From CAYGZM01 sp964354365 (GTDB lineage: Bacteria; Planctomycetota; Phycisphaerae; Sedimentisphaerales; Anaerobacaceae): DNA of 62,902 nucleotides. The stretch covers positions 1 to 62,902 of the forward strand of contig CAYGZM010000007.1 in assembly GCA_964354365.1 (NCBI GenBank), given 5' to 3'. The position numbers and the translations under genes were made by a program. Each line of letters opens with the position of its first letter. Within the stretch, counting starts at the first letter, position 1. Of the stretch, positions 35,879 to 47,129 are shown piece after piece. The notes beneath the pieces were generated by a model. That model saw only the letters and a program-made list of their open reading frames with translations. It was not told the DNA's origin and did no database searches.

Positions 35879-35954
35879 GGTGAAAGACGGGATTCGAACC
35901 CGCGACCCTTGGAACCACAATCCAATGCTCTATCCAAACTGAGCTACTTTCACC
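35879..35954 (-). tRNA. tRNA-His (anticodon GTG)
   Basis: The minus strand folds as a complete cloverleaf: acceptor arm GTGAAAG/CTTTCAC with the extra G-1 (35954) facing C73 (35879), a D-arm AGCTCAG...GAGC, anticodon stem TTGGA/TCCAA around the loop TTGTGGT with GTG as anticodon, and GGGTTCGAATCCC in the T-arm. CCA is not encoded. The additional G-C pair at -1/73 is the hallmark of tRNA-His. Confidence 0.96.
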
Positions 35955-35981
35955 ACTACGCTTCCCACCACCGCAGAGCCA

Positions 35982-36010
35982 ATTCTACCAGCCCCGCTTA
36001 TGTGCGTCAA
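35982..36010 (-). promoter_or_regulatory. Predicted promoter of tRNA-His
   Basis: Read on the minus strand: TTGACG (36010-36005), 17-base spacer, TAGAAT (35987-35982). Transcription would begin about 21 bases before the tRNA 5' end. Good match and right position. Confidence 0.6.
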
Positions 36011-36046
36011 TACCCCACTTTTGCCCTTTTCTCTCGCAAAATTCTC

Positions 36047-36075
36047 TGGACAATCCCCGCACCTTATGGTATAAT
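36047..36075 (+). promoter_or_regulatory. Predicted sigma-70 promoter, divergent from the tRNA
   Basis: TGGACA (36047-36052), 17-base spacer, TATAAT (36070-36075). It points toward the HNH-AP2 gene about 260 bases downstream. Confidence 0.5.
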
Positions 36076-36334
36076 ATGCACCCAATATGGGAGTATGAAT
36101 AGGCATATCAATTAGAGATTGAACCGGATCTAAGAGTTGCTAATCCTGTCTGTAACTGACACTCAGTTAAAGAGTTGCCTCGTCCCCTAAAATAGTCGGA
36201 CAGCCATCAGTCCAAGGCTGATTCCGTAACTTTGATCTTCAATCTTTGATTCTTGATTTCCCGGGCCGGCCGTCGCCCGGTTTGAACCAAAGACTCAACT
36301 ATTGAACGCCTCTTTTTGCGCAGGGGGGTCGCTA

Positions 36335-37000
36335 ATGCCCGTCGAAAAAACCCGCAGGATGCCCAAGCCCAGGTGCGACAACTGCTCCTCTTCAACCTTT
36401 GCCACCGGCCCAGGCCGAGCGGTTCTTATCTGCCGCCAGAAAAAAGGCTCGGAAGGCCGTTGGAAAACCCGCCTTCCACTCCAAAAATGCCCGAACTTCT
36501 ACCCTTCACGAGCCTCCAGCCCCCAAAATCGCGCACCCCGCCTCATACCCCTCACCCGCGGCCGGTTCGCCGTCGTCGATGCCGAATACTACGAGCGCCT
36601 TAGCCAATTCACCTGGTTTGCCAAAGGTGGCCGGAAAACATTCTACGCCGTGCGAAAAGAAACCGGAAAAAGCATCAAAATGCACCGCCAAATCACAAAC
36701 GCCCCCGACCATCTCGTAGTTGACCATATCGACCACAACGGCCTGAACAACCGCAGGAGTAACCTCCGCCTCGCAACCTTCACGCAAAACTGCCAGAACC
36801 AGCGAAGATTCGTGCACAAATCCTCAAAATACAAAGGTGTCCACTGGAACAAGAGAAACAAAAAATGGGCCGCCCAGGTTACCTCCAACAACAAATCCCA
36901 CCACCTCGGCTACTTCAAAACGCAGGACGATGCAGCCAGGGCTTACGATGAAGCCGCAAAAAAGTGCCACGCCCAATTTGCCGTACCCAACTTTGATTAA
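36335..37000 (+). CDS. HNH endonuclease with C-terminal AP2 DNA-binding domain
   Basis: 221 residues from ATG 36335 (GGGGG before it). A zinc-ribbon-like start (CDNC...CRQKK...KCPNF, residues about 13-55) is followed by LTRGRFAVVDAEYYERLSQFTW, an HNH nuclease core with MHRQITNAP and VVDHIDHNGLNNRRSNLRLAT (about 135-156), and a C-terminal AP2 domain (YKGVHWNKRNKKWAAQVTS through LGYFKTQDDAARAYDEAAKK, about 180-215). HNH-AP2 proteins are homing or free-standing nicking/cutting endonucleases often scattered as selfish genes. No intron or intein boundary is seen here, so it looks free-standing. It lies beside tRNA-His in a small accessory segment. Confidence 0.85.
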   Translation: MPVEKTRRMPKPRCDNCSSSTFATGPGRAVLICRQKKGSEGRWKTRLPLQKCPNFYPSRASSPQNRAPRLIPLTRGRFAVVDAEYYERLSQFTWFAKGGRKTFYAVRKETGKSIKMHRQITNAPDHLVVDHIDHNGLNNRRSNLRLATFTQNCQNQRRFVHKSSKYKGVHWNKRNKKWAAQVTSNNKSHHLGYFKTQDDAARAYDEAAKKCHAQFAVPNFD

Positions 37001-37433
37001 CAATACAAAACGCCCTGTAGAAAAGACCCTCTGTCATTTCGACCCAAGCGATGTGAAGCATCGCGCAGCGGAGACACGCAGCGAAGCGCAGAGCCCGGAA
37101 CGGAAATCCATTATAACTCGTCTTTGCTCCCAACATCCCCCTCGAACACGCGTGGCCAGAATGACCCTATCTTTGGATTCTGATTTGTACTTTGGATATT
37201 TGCATTTTAATTCTTGATTTCTCTCTGTATCACCAAGCCTTTGCATCCTTGAACTTCCCCCAGAACGCATAGCCAGGACTTGTCTTGTATTTTTCTTTTA
37301 CATCGTTATCAATTGTTTTGGGTCTGTTCTTGCAGCCATTGCATAGCGGTCTTTTCATATTTCTCTATCGACACCTCTACCGCCGAACGCCTAAAGTCAG
37401 CGGCAGCTACCGGCCGTCCGCTGGAGTGGTTCG
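37001..37433. other. Gene-free stretch with a dispersed repeat
   Basis: No gene with a ribosome site. A TGTCATTTCGACCC...GCGAAGCGCAGAGCCC block (37030-37100), imperfectly self-complementary, resembles the GTCATTCCGACCGAAGC repeat at 19204-19250. The rest is A+T-rich. Confidence 0.45.
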
Positions 37434-38225
37434 TTATGCATTCTCTTTGTCACGGTTTTTTATATTGCTCTTGATTTGGTCCATGACGCTGGAATACTCA
37501 TCCTCATTTTCAATATTGAATCCTGCCCAATTACCGTCTTCCTTCTGAGTAGATATTCGCACGAATGCTTGGCGGGGTTCCCAGTAGAAAAGAACCGAAC
37601 CTTTGTATTTAACAGACTTACCCCATTGTAACGGGTCAACTGTTATTTCTTTCGTAAGGCTCTTCGCGTCGTCTAATAAGCGCCTCGCCAATTGCCGGAC
37701 ACTCTCGTTCTTAATGTAGGTCAAGAGTTCAGTTAACTCTGGTGCTTTTCTCAGGACACTCGGCTTTACAGATACCTCTTGAGGAATAAAAACGAGAGTA
37801 TCTTCCTTGTTGTTCGGAAAAGATAGATATTGGTAAACAAAAAGTGAAACCTGGATGTCTGGGTTCAGCCATCGACAGCGATTTATCATAATGGGACTGA
37901 AACTCGGCGCAATGAGCATCAAACGCGGATATTTTTCTATGTCTATTTCATCTTTTGAATATAGTCTTGCAAACCCTTCAATTTTTTCTACGACGAAATC
38001 AAAATAGTCCAAAGCTTGAAAGAGTATATTAACATCTTCAATAATCTTTAGTTCTGCGACTACAAGCGTCCCATTGCTATCAACGAATAGTATGTCCAAT
38101 CGTCCGGAAGAAGTATATCGTTGGTGCTCCAGGTACTTCAGTCCTTCTTCAATCAAATAAGGATGCTTTAAAATACGGTCCTCAAGCTCCCTCTCTGATA
38201 ATTCTCCTCTTATGTATTCAAGCAT
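37434..38225 (-). CDS. NucS/DUF91-like PD-(D/E)xK nuclease
   Basis: 263 residues, ATG with AAGGAG eight bases upstream. N-terminal part has LSERELEDRILKHPYLIEEGLKYL, then the nuclease core GRLDILFVDSNGTLVVAELK (about residues 41-60), where Asp44 and Glu58-x-Lys60 fit the D...ExK pattern of NucS/EndoMS-like nucleases. The middle (LILIAPSFSP-like, here RLMLIAPSFSPIMINRC) and the C-terminal part (GSVLFYWEPRQAFVRISTQ) are less familiar; the tail may be a DNA- or partner-binding domain. Codon and base use is more A+T-rich than ppdK next door, which suggests acquisition. Might be a mismatch or branched-DNA nuclease, or a stand-alone defence nuclease. Core motif seen; role inferred. Confidence 0.7.
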   Translation of the reverse strand: MLEYIRGELSERELEDRILKHPYLIEEGLKYLEHQRYTSSGRLDILFVDSNGTLVVAELKIIEDVNILFQALDYFDFVVEKIEGFARLYSKDEIDIEKYPRLMLIAPSFSPIMINRCRWLNPDIQVSLFVYQYLSFPNNKEDTLVFIPQEVSVKPSVLRKAPELTELLTYIKNESVRQLARRLLDDAKSLTKEITVDPLQWGKSVKYKGSVLFYWEPRQAFVRISTQKEDGNWAGFNIENEDEYSSVMDQIKSNIKNRDKENA

Positions 38226-38665
38226 CTTAGGCTCCTTTCTTGTTCCGAACGATAATTAGATTGATCCGCATAAGATACGGAACTTCGGTTTCCTATCCAT
38301 ATAAAACGCTGCTTCTTTGCCCGAAAATGTTACTTGTTCGCCTAACTGCCCCATTCGACTACCCTCAGGGCAAGCTTAAAATTATCGACTTACCAGCCTT
38401 TTTGCCCATTCCTGCCTGCCGGCAGGCAGGTACAACGCCACCCAATCCACAGTTCAACGCAAATTTCGCGATCGAAAGCCTACTCTCGAAGCGTATCCAT
38501 TTCAATCAAAAACTGACCCCAAAATGCCTCAGGGTCGGGACCCGCCCCCGCAAGCCAATTGACTATGGATTATTGTCCATCGATGATTCAAGGGGTACCG
38601 GGGATGTGTCCTTCCTCTCCATTTCAATCTGTGTGAATCTGCTCTAATCTGCGCAATCTGTGGTC
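38226..38665. repeat. Gene-free stretch with a perfect 20-bp palindrome
   Basis: CCTGCCTGCCGGCAGGCAGG (38411-38430) is perfectly palindromic. It sits between the divergent start of the nuclease gene and the terminator of ppdK. No supportable gene. Confidence 0.6.
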
Positions 38666-38702
38666 AAAAAAAAGGTGCACCAATCCAACCCGATGCACCT
38701 TT
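38666..38702 (-). terminator. Rho-independent terminator of ppdK
   Basis: On the minus strand, AAAGGTGCA (38702-38694), a 14-base loop, and TGCACCTTT (38679-38671) form a 9-bp stem running directly into a T-run (38673-38666). It lies 64-100 bases after the ppdK stop. Confidence 0.85.
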
Positions 38703-38765
38703 ATCTTCACAAACCCCGCTTCACGAGACACGCTTCACGCTTCACGCTTCACGCAATACGAGTTC

Positions 38766-41477
<2,712 letters not shown>

Positions 41478-42456
41478 TCTGAAACTCTCCTTATTAAGAC
41501 ATACTACGTTACAGCACCCCAGGAAACTATCGGATGATACTCAAGCTCGAGGTATCAATCCACTGCAAGTTTGCAAGGAAAAACAAGAAGCACCAGTATA
41601 TTGCCAGCCCCAATATATGTCAAGGGCCAAAATCCGCATTTAACTCAGACTGGCCGAGGATCAGCCTGAGAGTGGAAAAAGCAAAGTTGAAAATGCACAA
41701 TTGTGGAATCCCGCTCCTTGGACCGTTCGCCGTTGCTCACGGCGGGCAAGCTCAGAACAGGGCTTTCGTGAAGCGTGAAGCGTATCTCGATGGGAGAACG
41801 GGACGAGCGACGAGGGACGAAAGACGAAGAATCTTCTTAACGGAGGGCGGGGAATGGGTGATCCTTAGGCTTGCCCGCCGCGGTGGGGTACGTGTTTGGC
41901 CGGACAACTGATTTCGCGGTCTTCCTGGTGGGGCACGGGCTTGAAGCCCGTGCGACCACGGCCAGAATGGCCGTGCCACAAGGGTATTTCGCGCGGCTAA
42001 CCACATACGCGGCGGGCAAGCTCAGGACAGGTTGACACGAAAGGAACGGGAATCGCGGATTAAGCAGGTTTTCGCTGATTATTAGCCACGAATTGACACG
42101 AATTGGATTTGCCACCAGGGCACGAGGGCACGAAGAAAACGACAGATGACGGGGCGGGATGTATAGTTTTGGATACATCGCAACACTTGAGGCGGGCTAT
42201 TGGAATGACGAATTTCAAGAGATGTTTTTTTTGAGGGGGCTGGGCTTTGCTGCGCGGCCGCGTTTTGGTGTGCGCGTGCGTTTTGGTATGGGGCTGCGTT
42301 TTCCTGCGGCTCGGCGCTTTGGTGCGTGCGTGCGCTGCGAGGGGGGGGCAGTAAATCCGAAGCACGAAATTCGAAACAATATCAAAGCTCAAATTTCCAA
42401 ATGAGCAAAAAACGAAAAGGAATCGCGAATCCATTCGACAAGGTCAGGACAGGTTT

Positions 42457-42554
42457 CGCAGATTATACGGATTTGGGCATAAGAGTATATAAGTGTATGC
42501 GTATATACTTATGAAGTGCCATACGAAATGAGGTTTTGGAGGAGGCGGTTATTT
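42457..42554 (+). repeat. 98-bp direct repeat, copy 1
   Basis: Starts CGCAGATTATACGGATTTGG, ends GCGGTTATTT. Aligns without gaps to 42783-42880, with nine differences over 98 positions by eye. Confidence 0.8.
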
Positions 42555-42782
42555 AATCGCAGAGGGCGTCGTGAGGTTGCCCGGCGGTACTTGGGTGGGC
42601 AAGCCTAGCGGCAATTGGGCGGGGGAGGGCGCCGGGGCGGGCAAGCGCTGGGACAAGGGGAGCGGGAAGCGTGAAGCGGGAAGTGGGGAGCGGGACAAGG
42701 AGAGGAAAAGGAAGAAATTCACATTATGAAGCCATCATTTTGTGCTGAACACCTTTGGCCAGTTGCTCTTGATCACGGATTA

Positions 42783-42880
42783 CGCAGATTATACGGATTT
42801 GGGCATAAGAGCATATAAGCGTATGCGTATGTACTTGTGGAGTGCCATACGAAATGAGGTTTTGGGGCAAGCGGCTATTT
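42783..42880 (+). repeat. 98-bp direct repeat, copy 2
   Basis: Same length and orientation as copy 1, 228 bases after its end. Most differences are transitions (T/C, A/G) in the central GTATATAAGTGTATGCGTAT stretch. It lies 267 bases before the hsdM start. Confidence 0.8.
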
Positions 42881-43008
42881 GGTTGCGGATAAGCTGAATT
42901 TTAGGCCCAGAGGGCGGAAATGGCGGTGGAGGTTTGGTCTGCGCGTGCGCTTTGGTCCGGCTCGGCGCTTTGCTGCGCGCGTGGGCTGCGAGGGGGGTAA
43001 GAATTTGG

Positions 43009-43036
43009 TTGACGGGGGAGGGCGGTGGGGTAAAAT
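43009..43036 (+). promoter_or_regulatory. Predicted promoter of the hsd operon
   Basis: TTGACG (43009-43014), a 16-base G-rich spacer, TAAAAT (43031-43036). Transcription would begin near 43043, giving a leader of about 105 bases before hsdM. Confidence 0.55.
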
Positions 43037-43147
43037 GAGTTTTTACGTGTTTGTGTGCTGATAGGGACGTTTTTTAGGAAATTGCGAAATGGCGGAGAAA
43101 TTGCCTGCTAAGTTGATTAGAACCAACATTAGGAGAATCAACAACTA

Positions 43148-44698
43148 ATGGCAAAGAATAATAACGGCAGACAAGAGAACTTTGAACAGACACTTTTTAA
43201 GGCGGCGGATAAACTGCGGAAAAATATCGACGCAGCCGAATATAAGCATATCGCACTTGGGCTTGTTTTCCTCAAATACATTTCAGATTCATTCGAGGCG
43301 CTGCATAATAAGCTCATTGAAGGAAAAGGCGATTACAAAGGCGCAGACCCGGAAGATGCCGACGAATACAGGGCGGAAAATGTGTTTTTCGTTCCAACAA
43401 CCGCCCGATGGTCTTATCTTCACAGCCGATCCAAACTGCCCTCTATCGGAAAAGATGTCGATAATGCGATGGAGGCAATCGAAAAGGCAAATCCTGATGC
43501 GTTAAGAACCATTTTGCCGAAAGTCTTTGCCCGGCCTAACCTTGACAAGGCCGCACTCGGCGGGCTTATCGACTTAATCGGAAATATTGCCCTCGGCGAT
43601 GAGGCCGCAAAGAGCAAGGACATTTTAGGCAGGGTCTATGAATACTTCTTAGGCGAATTCGCCAACGCAGAAGGCAAAAAGGGGGGACAATTCTATACGC
43701 CAAAATCCATCGTCCGCCTTATGGTCGAAATGATCGAGCCATATAAAGGCCGTGTCTTTGACCCCTGCTGCGGTTCGGGCGGGATGTTTATAATGAGCGA
43801 AAAGTTCGTCGAATCCCATCAGGGTAAAATCGACGATATTTCCATTTACGGTCAGGAATCCAACCAGACGACATATCGACTTTGCCGGATGAACCTTGCA
43901 ATCCGCCAGATAGACGGCTCACAGGTAAAATGGAACAATGAAGGGTCTTTTCTTAACGATGCCCACAAGGACTTAAAGGCCGATTTTATCCTTGCTAATC
44001 CTCCGTTTAACGACAGCGACTGGTCAGGCGAATTATTACAAAAAGATGCACGCTGGAAATACGGAACCCCTCCGGCTTCAAACGCGAATTACGCCTGGCT
44101 ACAGCATATGATTTACCATTTATCGCCCAAAGGCATAATGGCCTGCGTCCTTGCCAACGGCTCACTATCTTCTCAAACCAATAACGAAGGCGAAATACGA
44201 AAGCAATTAATCGAAAACGATCTTGTCGATTGTATCGTGGGATTGCCGAAACAGCTTTTCTATAATACCGGAATCCCCGCCTGCCTGTGGTTTATATCAC
44301 GAAAAAGAGTAGGAAACGGCGACCGCAAAAGAAGCGGGGAAATCCTCTTTATAGATGCCGGCGAAATCGGCTTTATGAGAGACCGAACGCACCGGGAATT
44401 TTCCGATGAAGATATTGCGAAAATCGCCGGGACATATCATAACTGGCGAACAAAGGGCGGCAAATATAAAGATGTAAAGGGCTTTTGCAAATCGGCAACG
44501 CTGACAGAAATTCAGAAGCATAATTTCGTCTTAACGCCGGGACGATATGTCGGGATAAAAGATGAAATAGACGATGGCATACCGTTTGAAGAAAAAATGG
44601 CTGGACTACTGAAAGAGCTTACCTCGGAGATGCAAGAGGAAACGAAAATGAACAAAGAAATCAAAGCCCACCTTGGAAAGATCGGCTTTGAAATATAG
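43148..44698 (+). CDS. hsdM: Type I restriction-modification system methyltransferase subunit
   Basis: 516 residues, ATG with AGGAG 11 bases upstream. N6-adenine methylase subunit of a type I system; works as M2S for modification and M2SR2 for restriction. N-terminal HsdM domain (FEQTLFKAADKLRKNIDAAEYKHIALGLVFLKYISDSFE, about 12-50, in pieces), then GEFANAEGKKGGQFYTPKSIVRLMVEM, SAM-binding motif I DPCCGSGGMFI (about 203-213), catalytic ANPPF at about 283-287 (Asn-Pro-Pro-Phe, adenine-specific), and the C-terminal helical region. Complete and apparently functional. Base composition is visibly more A+T-rich than neighbouring ppdK or the 51-kb genes. The next gene begins 9 bases later. Confidence 0.96.
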   Translation: MAKNNNGRQENFEQTLFKAADKLRKNIDAAEYKHIALGLVFLKYISDSFEALHNKLIEGKGDYKGADPEDADEYRAENVFFVPTTARWSYLHSRSKLPSIGKDVDNAMEAIEKANPDALRTILPKVFARPNLDKAALGGLIDLIGNIALGDEAAKSKDILGRVYEYFLGEFANAEGKKGGQFYTPKSIVRLMVEMIEPYKGRVFDPCCGSGGMFIMSEKFVESHQGKIDDISIYGQESNQTTYRLCRMNLAIRQIDGSQVKWNNEGSFLNDAHKDLKADFILANPPFNDSDWSGELLQKDARWKYGTPPASNANYAWLQHMIYHLSPKGIMACVLANGSLSSQTNNEGEIRKQLIENDLVDCIVGLPKQLFYNTGIPACLWFISRKRVGNGDRKRSGEILFIDAGEIGFMRDRTHREFSDEDIAKIAGTYHNWRTKGGKYKDVKGFCKSATLTEIQKHNFVLTPGRYVGIKDEIDDGIPFEEKMAGLLKELTSEMQEETKMNKEIKAHLGKIGFEI

Positions 44699-44707
44699 GA
44701 GTTAAGA

Positions 44708-45118
44708 ATGGATTATGTTCAACTAAAAACTGCTATAGAAAGATTCGGCGAGATGCTGGAGGCCTATCGCGATAATGCCAAGCGCCCACCGCTGGAGCAG
44801 GAGGCAGTGCGGGATTCGCTAATCAAGCGGTTTGAATATACTTTGGAAGTAGCGTGGAAAACCTGCAAGAAACACCTGGAAGAGGAGGGGTTTGCTGAGG
44901 CGGCAAGCGGCAGTCCCAAGTCGATTATCCTGCTGGCGGCGCAGAGGAATCTAATTAGCAGCCCGGAGGCGTGGTTTAACTATCTGCGATTTCGCCAGGA
45001 TACCTCGCATGACTATTCGAGCGACAAGGCCGAAACGGTGCTGGATATCGCCGAAGATTTTTACATAGATGTGGTTAATCTCTATCAGGAGATGACGGGT
45101 GAATCCGGCCAATTTTAA
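44708..45118 (+). CDS. HEPN-domain protein, HepT/HI0074-like (putative toxin)
   Basis: 136 residues, ATG with AGGAG seven bases upstream, 9 bases after hsdM. Family: nucleotidyltransferase substrate-binding (HI0074-like) / HEPN. The motif RQDTSHDY gives Arg96, His101 and Tyr103, an intact RX4HXY. In the well-known HepT/MntA module the Arg/His form the RNase site and the Tyr is the residue AMPylated by the MntA nucleotidyltransferase to silence it. The body is a helical bundle (LKTAIERFGEMLEAYRD; KRFEYTLEVAWKTCKKHLEE; KSIILLAAQRNLI; AETVLDIAEDFYIDVVNLYQEM). The stop overlaps the following gene, whose N-terminus is precisely an MntA-like domain. Motif seen; toxin role inferred from family. Confidence 0.85.
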   Translation: MDYVQLKTAIERFGEMLEAYRDNAKRPPLEQEAVRDSLIKRFEYTLEVAWKTCKKHLEEEGFAEAASGSPKSIILLAAQRNLISSPEAWFNYLRFRQDTSHDYSSDKAETVLDIAEDFYIDVVNLYQEMTGESGQF

Positions 45119-46679
45119 ACAGCTTGCCGAACAGATAGCAATTTCTGTCCGTCATTTACGGTATCTGCTGGAACAGATAGAATTATATATACCAAAAGCA
45201 ACTGTCTGGGCTTTTGGTTCTCGTATCAAATGGTCTCACCGTCCGGAATCCGATCTGGATCTGGCGATTCTCTGCGACAAAGAAACTACCCGCAAGGCCT
45301 TGTCTCGGCTCAACGACGCGCTTGAAGAAAGCGATATGCCCTTTAAGATGCAGATTTTGGATTTTAACCGCCTGCCGGAGAATATGCAGGAGAATATCAA
45401 AAAGAATTATCTTGTGCTTTATCAGCCGCAGGAAAATATCCTGCCCTCAGGATGGGAAGGAGCAACGCTGGGGAAGGTCGGAAAAGTTGTTACTGGAAAA
45501 ACACCTTCAAAGGATAATCCGGAACATTGGGGGGACTTGATGTGTTTTGTTACCCCCTCAGATATAAAGAACGATTCAAAATATATTTATCAAACCGAAC
45601 GATATATTTCCCAAGAGGGCTTAGAAGCATTTGAAAGAATGGTAATCCCCCATAATTCAGTAATTGTCACCTGTATCGGGTCAGATATGGGTAAAGTTGT
45701 TATGAATTCGCACGATTGTATCACTAACCAACAGATAAATTCATTGATCATAAACAACGCCGAATATGATAGGGACTTTGTTTATTACCGCTTAAAAGAT
45801 TCATACTCTCTGCTTCGTTCGCATGCAGACGGCGGTTCTACAATGCCGATACTGAATAAATCTACTTTTGAATCCCTGACTTTCTATTTTCCCCCTCTCC
45901 CCGAGCAAAAAGCCATTGCCGCTATTTTGTCGTCTTTTGACGACAAGATAGAATTACTTCGGCGGCAGAATAGAACGCTCGAACAAATCGCAGAGACGAT
46001 TTTTAAGGAATGGTTCGTAAAGTTCATAGTCAACGGCAAAAAACTGAAAATAAACAGCAAAACCGGCCTGCCGGATGGATGGAGGATGGGGAAGCTGGCT
46101 GACGTCTTTGAGATAAGCCCTGTTAGAAAACTCAAGAAGGGAGAATTAGCTCCGTACCTGGATATGAAAGGGATGCCGACGCAAGGTCACAGAGCGGAAG
46201 GATGGTACAATCGAGAGTTTATCTCCGGGAGCAAGTTTGCAAACGGTGATACCTTGCTTGCAAGGATTACGCCATGCCTTGAAAATGGAAAAACGGCTTT
46301 TGTTGATTTTCTTGACGATGAGGAAACGGGTTGGGGATCAACGGAATTCATCGTGCTTCGCCCCAAAACGCCCCTGCCTCCTTTCTATGGATATTTGCTT
46401 GCCAGAAGTGAGGCCTTTAGAAGCTTTGCAATAGGGCAGATGACCGGTTCAAGCGGCAGGCAAAGAGTCCCTGAGGATTCGCTATCGAACTATGATGTCA
46501 TTATCCCTTCGGATGACGTTGTGATTAGATTCGGTGAACTGATCAAGCCGATTGTGAAACGATTAACACTCAATGGTAAAGAATCCCAGACCCTCTCAAA
46601 ACTGCGCGATTCTCTTTTGCCTAAACTTATGAAGGGGGAAATAAGGGTGAATCAAAAACATCAATTAAAGAGGAACTAA
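45099..46679 (+). CDS. hsdS: MntA-type nucleotidyltransferase fused to type I specificity subunit HsdS
   Basis: 526 residues from GTG 45099, which has AGGAG about nine bases upstream and overlaps the previous stop by 20 bases (translational coupling). Residues 1-110 are a minimal nucleotidyltransferase: FGSRIKWSHRPESDLDLAIL gives Gly40-Ser41-X10-Asp52-X-Asp54, and Asp88 in MQILDFN is the third carboxylate, so the active site is intact. The domain ends IKKNYLVLYQPQ and runs straight into ILPSGWEGATLGKV, the usual first line of HsdS. Then TRD1 (about 115-260), a conserved central region PPLPEQKAIAAILSSFDD with coiled-coil to about 315, TRD2 (about 325-480), and the second conserved helix LRDSLLPKLMKGE. 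No stop, start or ribosome site separates the two halves, so the fusion looks real. Confidence 0.9.
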   Translation: MNPANFKQLAEQIAISVRHLRYLLEQIELYIPKATVWAFGSRIKWSHRPESDLDLAILCDKETTRKALSRLNDALEESDMPFKMQILDFNRLPENMQENIKKNYLVLYQPQENILPSGWEGATLGKVGKVVTGKTPSKDNPEHWGDLMCFVTPSDIKNDSKYIYQTERYISQEGLEAFERMVIPHNSVIVTCIGSDMGKVVMNSHDCITNQQINSLIINNAEYDRDFVYYRLKDSYSLLRSHADGGSTMPILNKSTFESLTFYFPPLPEQKAIAAILSSFDDKIELLRRQNRTLEQIAETIFKEWFVKFIVNGKKLKINSKTGLPDGWRMGKLADVFEISPVRKLKKGELAPYLDMKGMPTQGHRAEGWYNREFISGSKFANGDTLLARITPCLENGKTAFVDFLDDEETGWGSTEFIVLRPKTPLPPFYGYLLARSEAFRSFAIGQMTGSSGRQRVPEDSLSNYDVIIPSDDVVIRFGELIKPIVKRLTLNGKESQTLSKLRDSLLPKLMKGEIRVNQKHQLKRN

Positions 46680-46682
46680 ATA

Positions 46683-47129
46683 ATGCCAGAAATCAATCTA
46701 TCTCAATCGGAAGCTGATGCTTTGATACAGATGGAAAAGCATAAAGTTGATAATCAGAAGTGGGTATTCCCATCCAGTGGTATTGTCGCGATTCCCTTAA
46801 TTTCTGCAAATAAACGAGAGGATTTCATATTAGACATAAGACGAGCAAGAATCGACTTATTGAAAGGGACGTATCAAAACAGGGCGCGTCAGGTAGTTAC
46901 TTTAGTTCGTCTGGACTTTGGAGCAAAACCGCATCGAAACCCCGATGGTAATATGGTGATGTCTCCGCATATTCATATTTATCGTGAAGAGTTCGGTCAT
47001 AAATGGGCAGAACCCATAAACAAAAAACATTTTTCAAAACCGGATGATATCTGGCAGATGCTGCAGGATTTTATGAAATTTTGTAATGTAACCAAACCAC
47101 CTGTTATTGAAAGGGGTCTGTTTGTATGA
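46683..47129 (+). CDS. DUF6978-like protein in the hsd operon
   Basis: 148 residues, 3 bases after hsdS, ATG preceded by AAAGAGGAAC. The pattern LSQSEADALIQMEK, EDFILDIRRARIDLLKGTYQNRARQ, VVTLVRLDFG, HRNPDGNMVMSPHIHIYREEFG and FMKFCNVTKPP matches what I recall of the DUF6978 family, a small alpha/beta protein of unknown function often paired with DUF1828 proteins in mobile or defence regions. No signal or membrane segment. It overlaps the next gene by four bases (ATGA), so the two are translated as a pair. It may be a toxin, antitoxin or regulatory partner; this is inference. Family assignment is from memory. Confidence 0.68.
   Translation: MPEINLSQSEADALIQMEKHKVDNQKWVFPSSGIVAIPLISANKREDFILDIRRARIDLLKGTYQNRARQVVTLVRLDFGAKPHRNPDGNMVMSPHIHIYREEFGHKWAEPINKKHFSKPDDIWQMLQDFMKFCNVTKPPVIERGLFV

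Larger units (their letters stand above)
41478..43008. other. 1.5-kb non-coding, repeat-dense region before the defence operon
   Basis: No open frame here has a credible ribosome site and composition. Contents: two hairpins CACGGGCTTGAAGCCCGTG (41934-41952) and CACGGCCAGAATGGCCGTG (41957-41975); a 98-bp direct repeat (see next entries); a G/C-rich block with GGCTCGGCGCTTTG...GCTGCGAGGGGGG at 42308-42347 and 42959-42997; a polypurine tract near 42640-42720; fragments of the CGTGAAGCG 9-mer also seen after ppdK. Confidence 0.65.

Noticed and set aside
35837..36115. Open frame on + over the tRNA-His
   Set aside because: It reads RDSNPRPLEPQS, the well-known false peptide from the antisense of a tRNA; the cloverleaf explains the sequence.
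42159..42404. Small Arg/Phe-rich protein in the repeat region (also 42060-42434 on the minus strand)
   Set aside because: Sequence is made of G+C-rich repeat units (ARRFGA...VRFG), has no ribosome site, and repeats in a different context at 42959.
43081..43147. Second start for hsdM or a small leader peptide (ATG at 43089)
   Set aside because: The short open frame has no ribosome site and no conserved feature.
45099..45430. Nucleotidyltransferase half as a separate protein ahead of hsdS
   Set aside because: No stop codon, ribosome site or in-frame start lies at the junction (about residues 105-120), so the two halves are one open frame.
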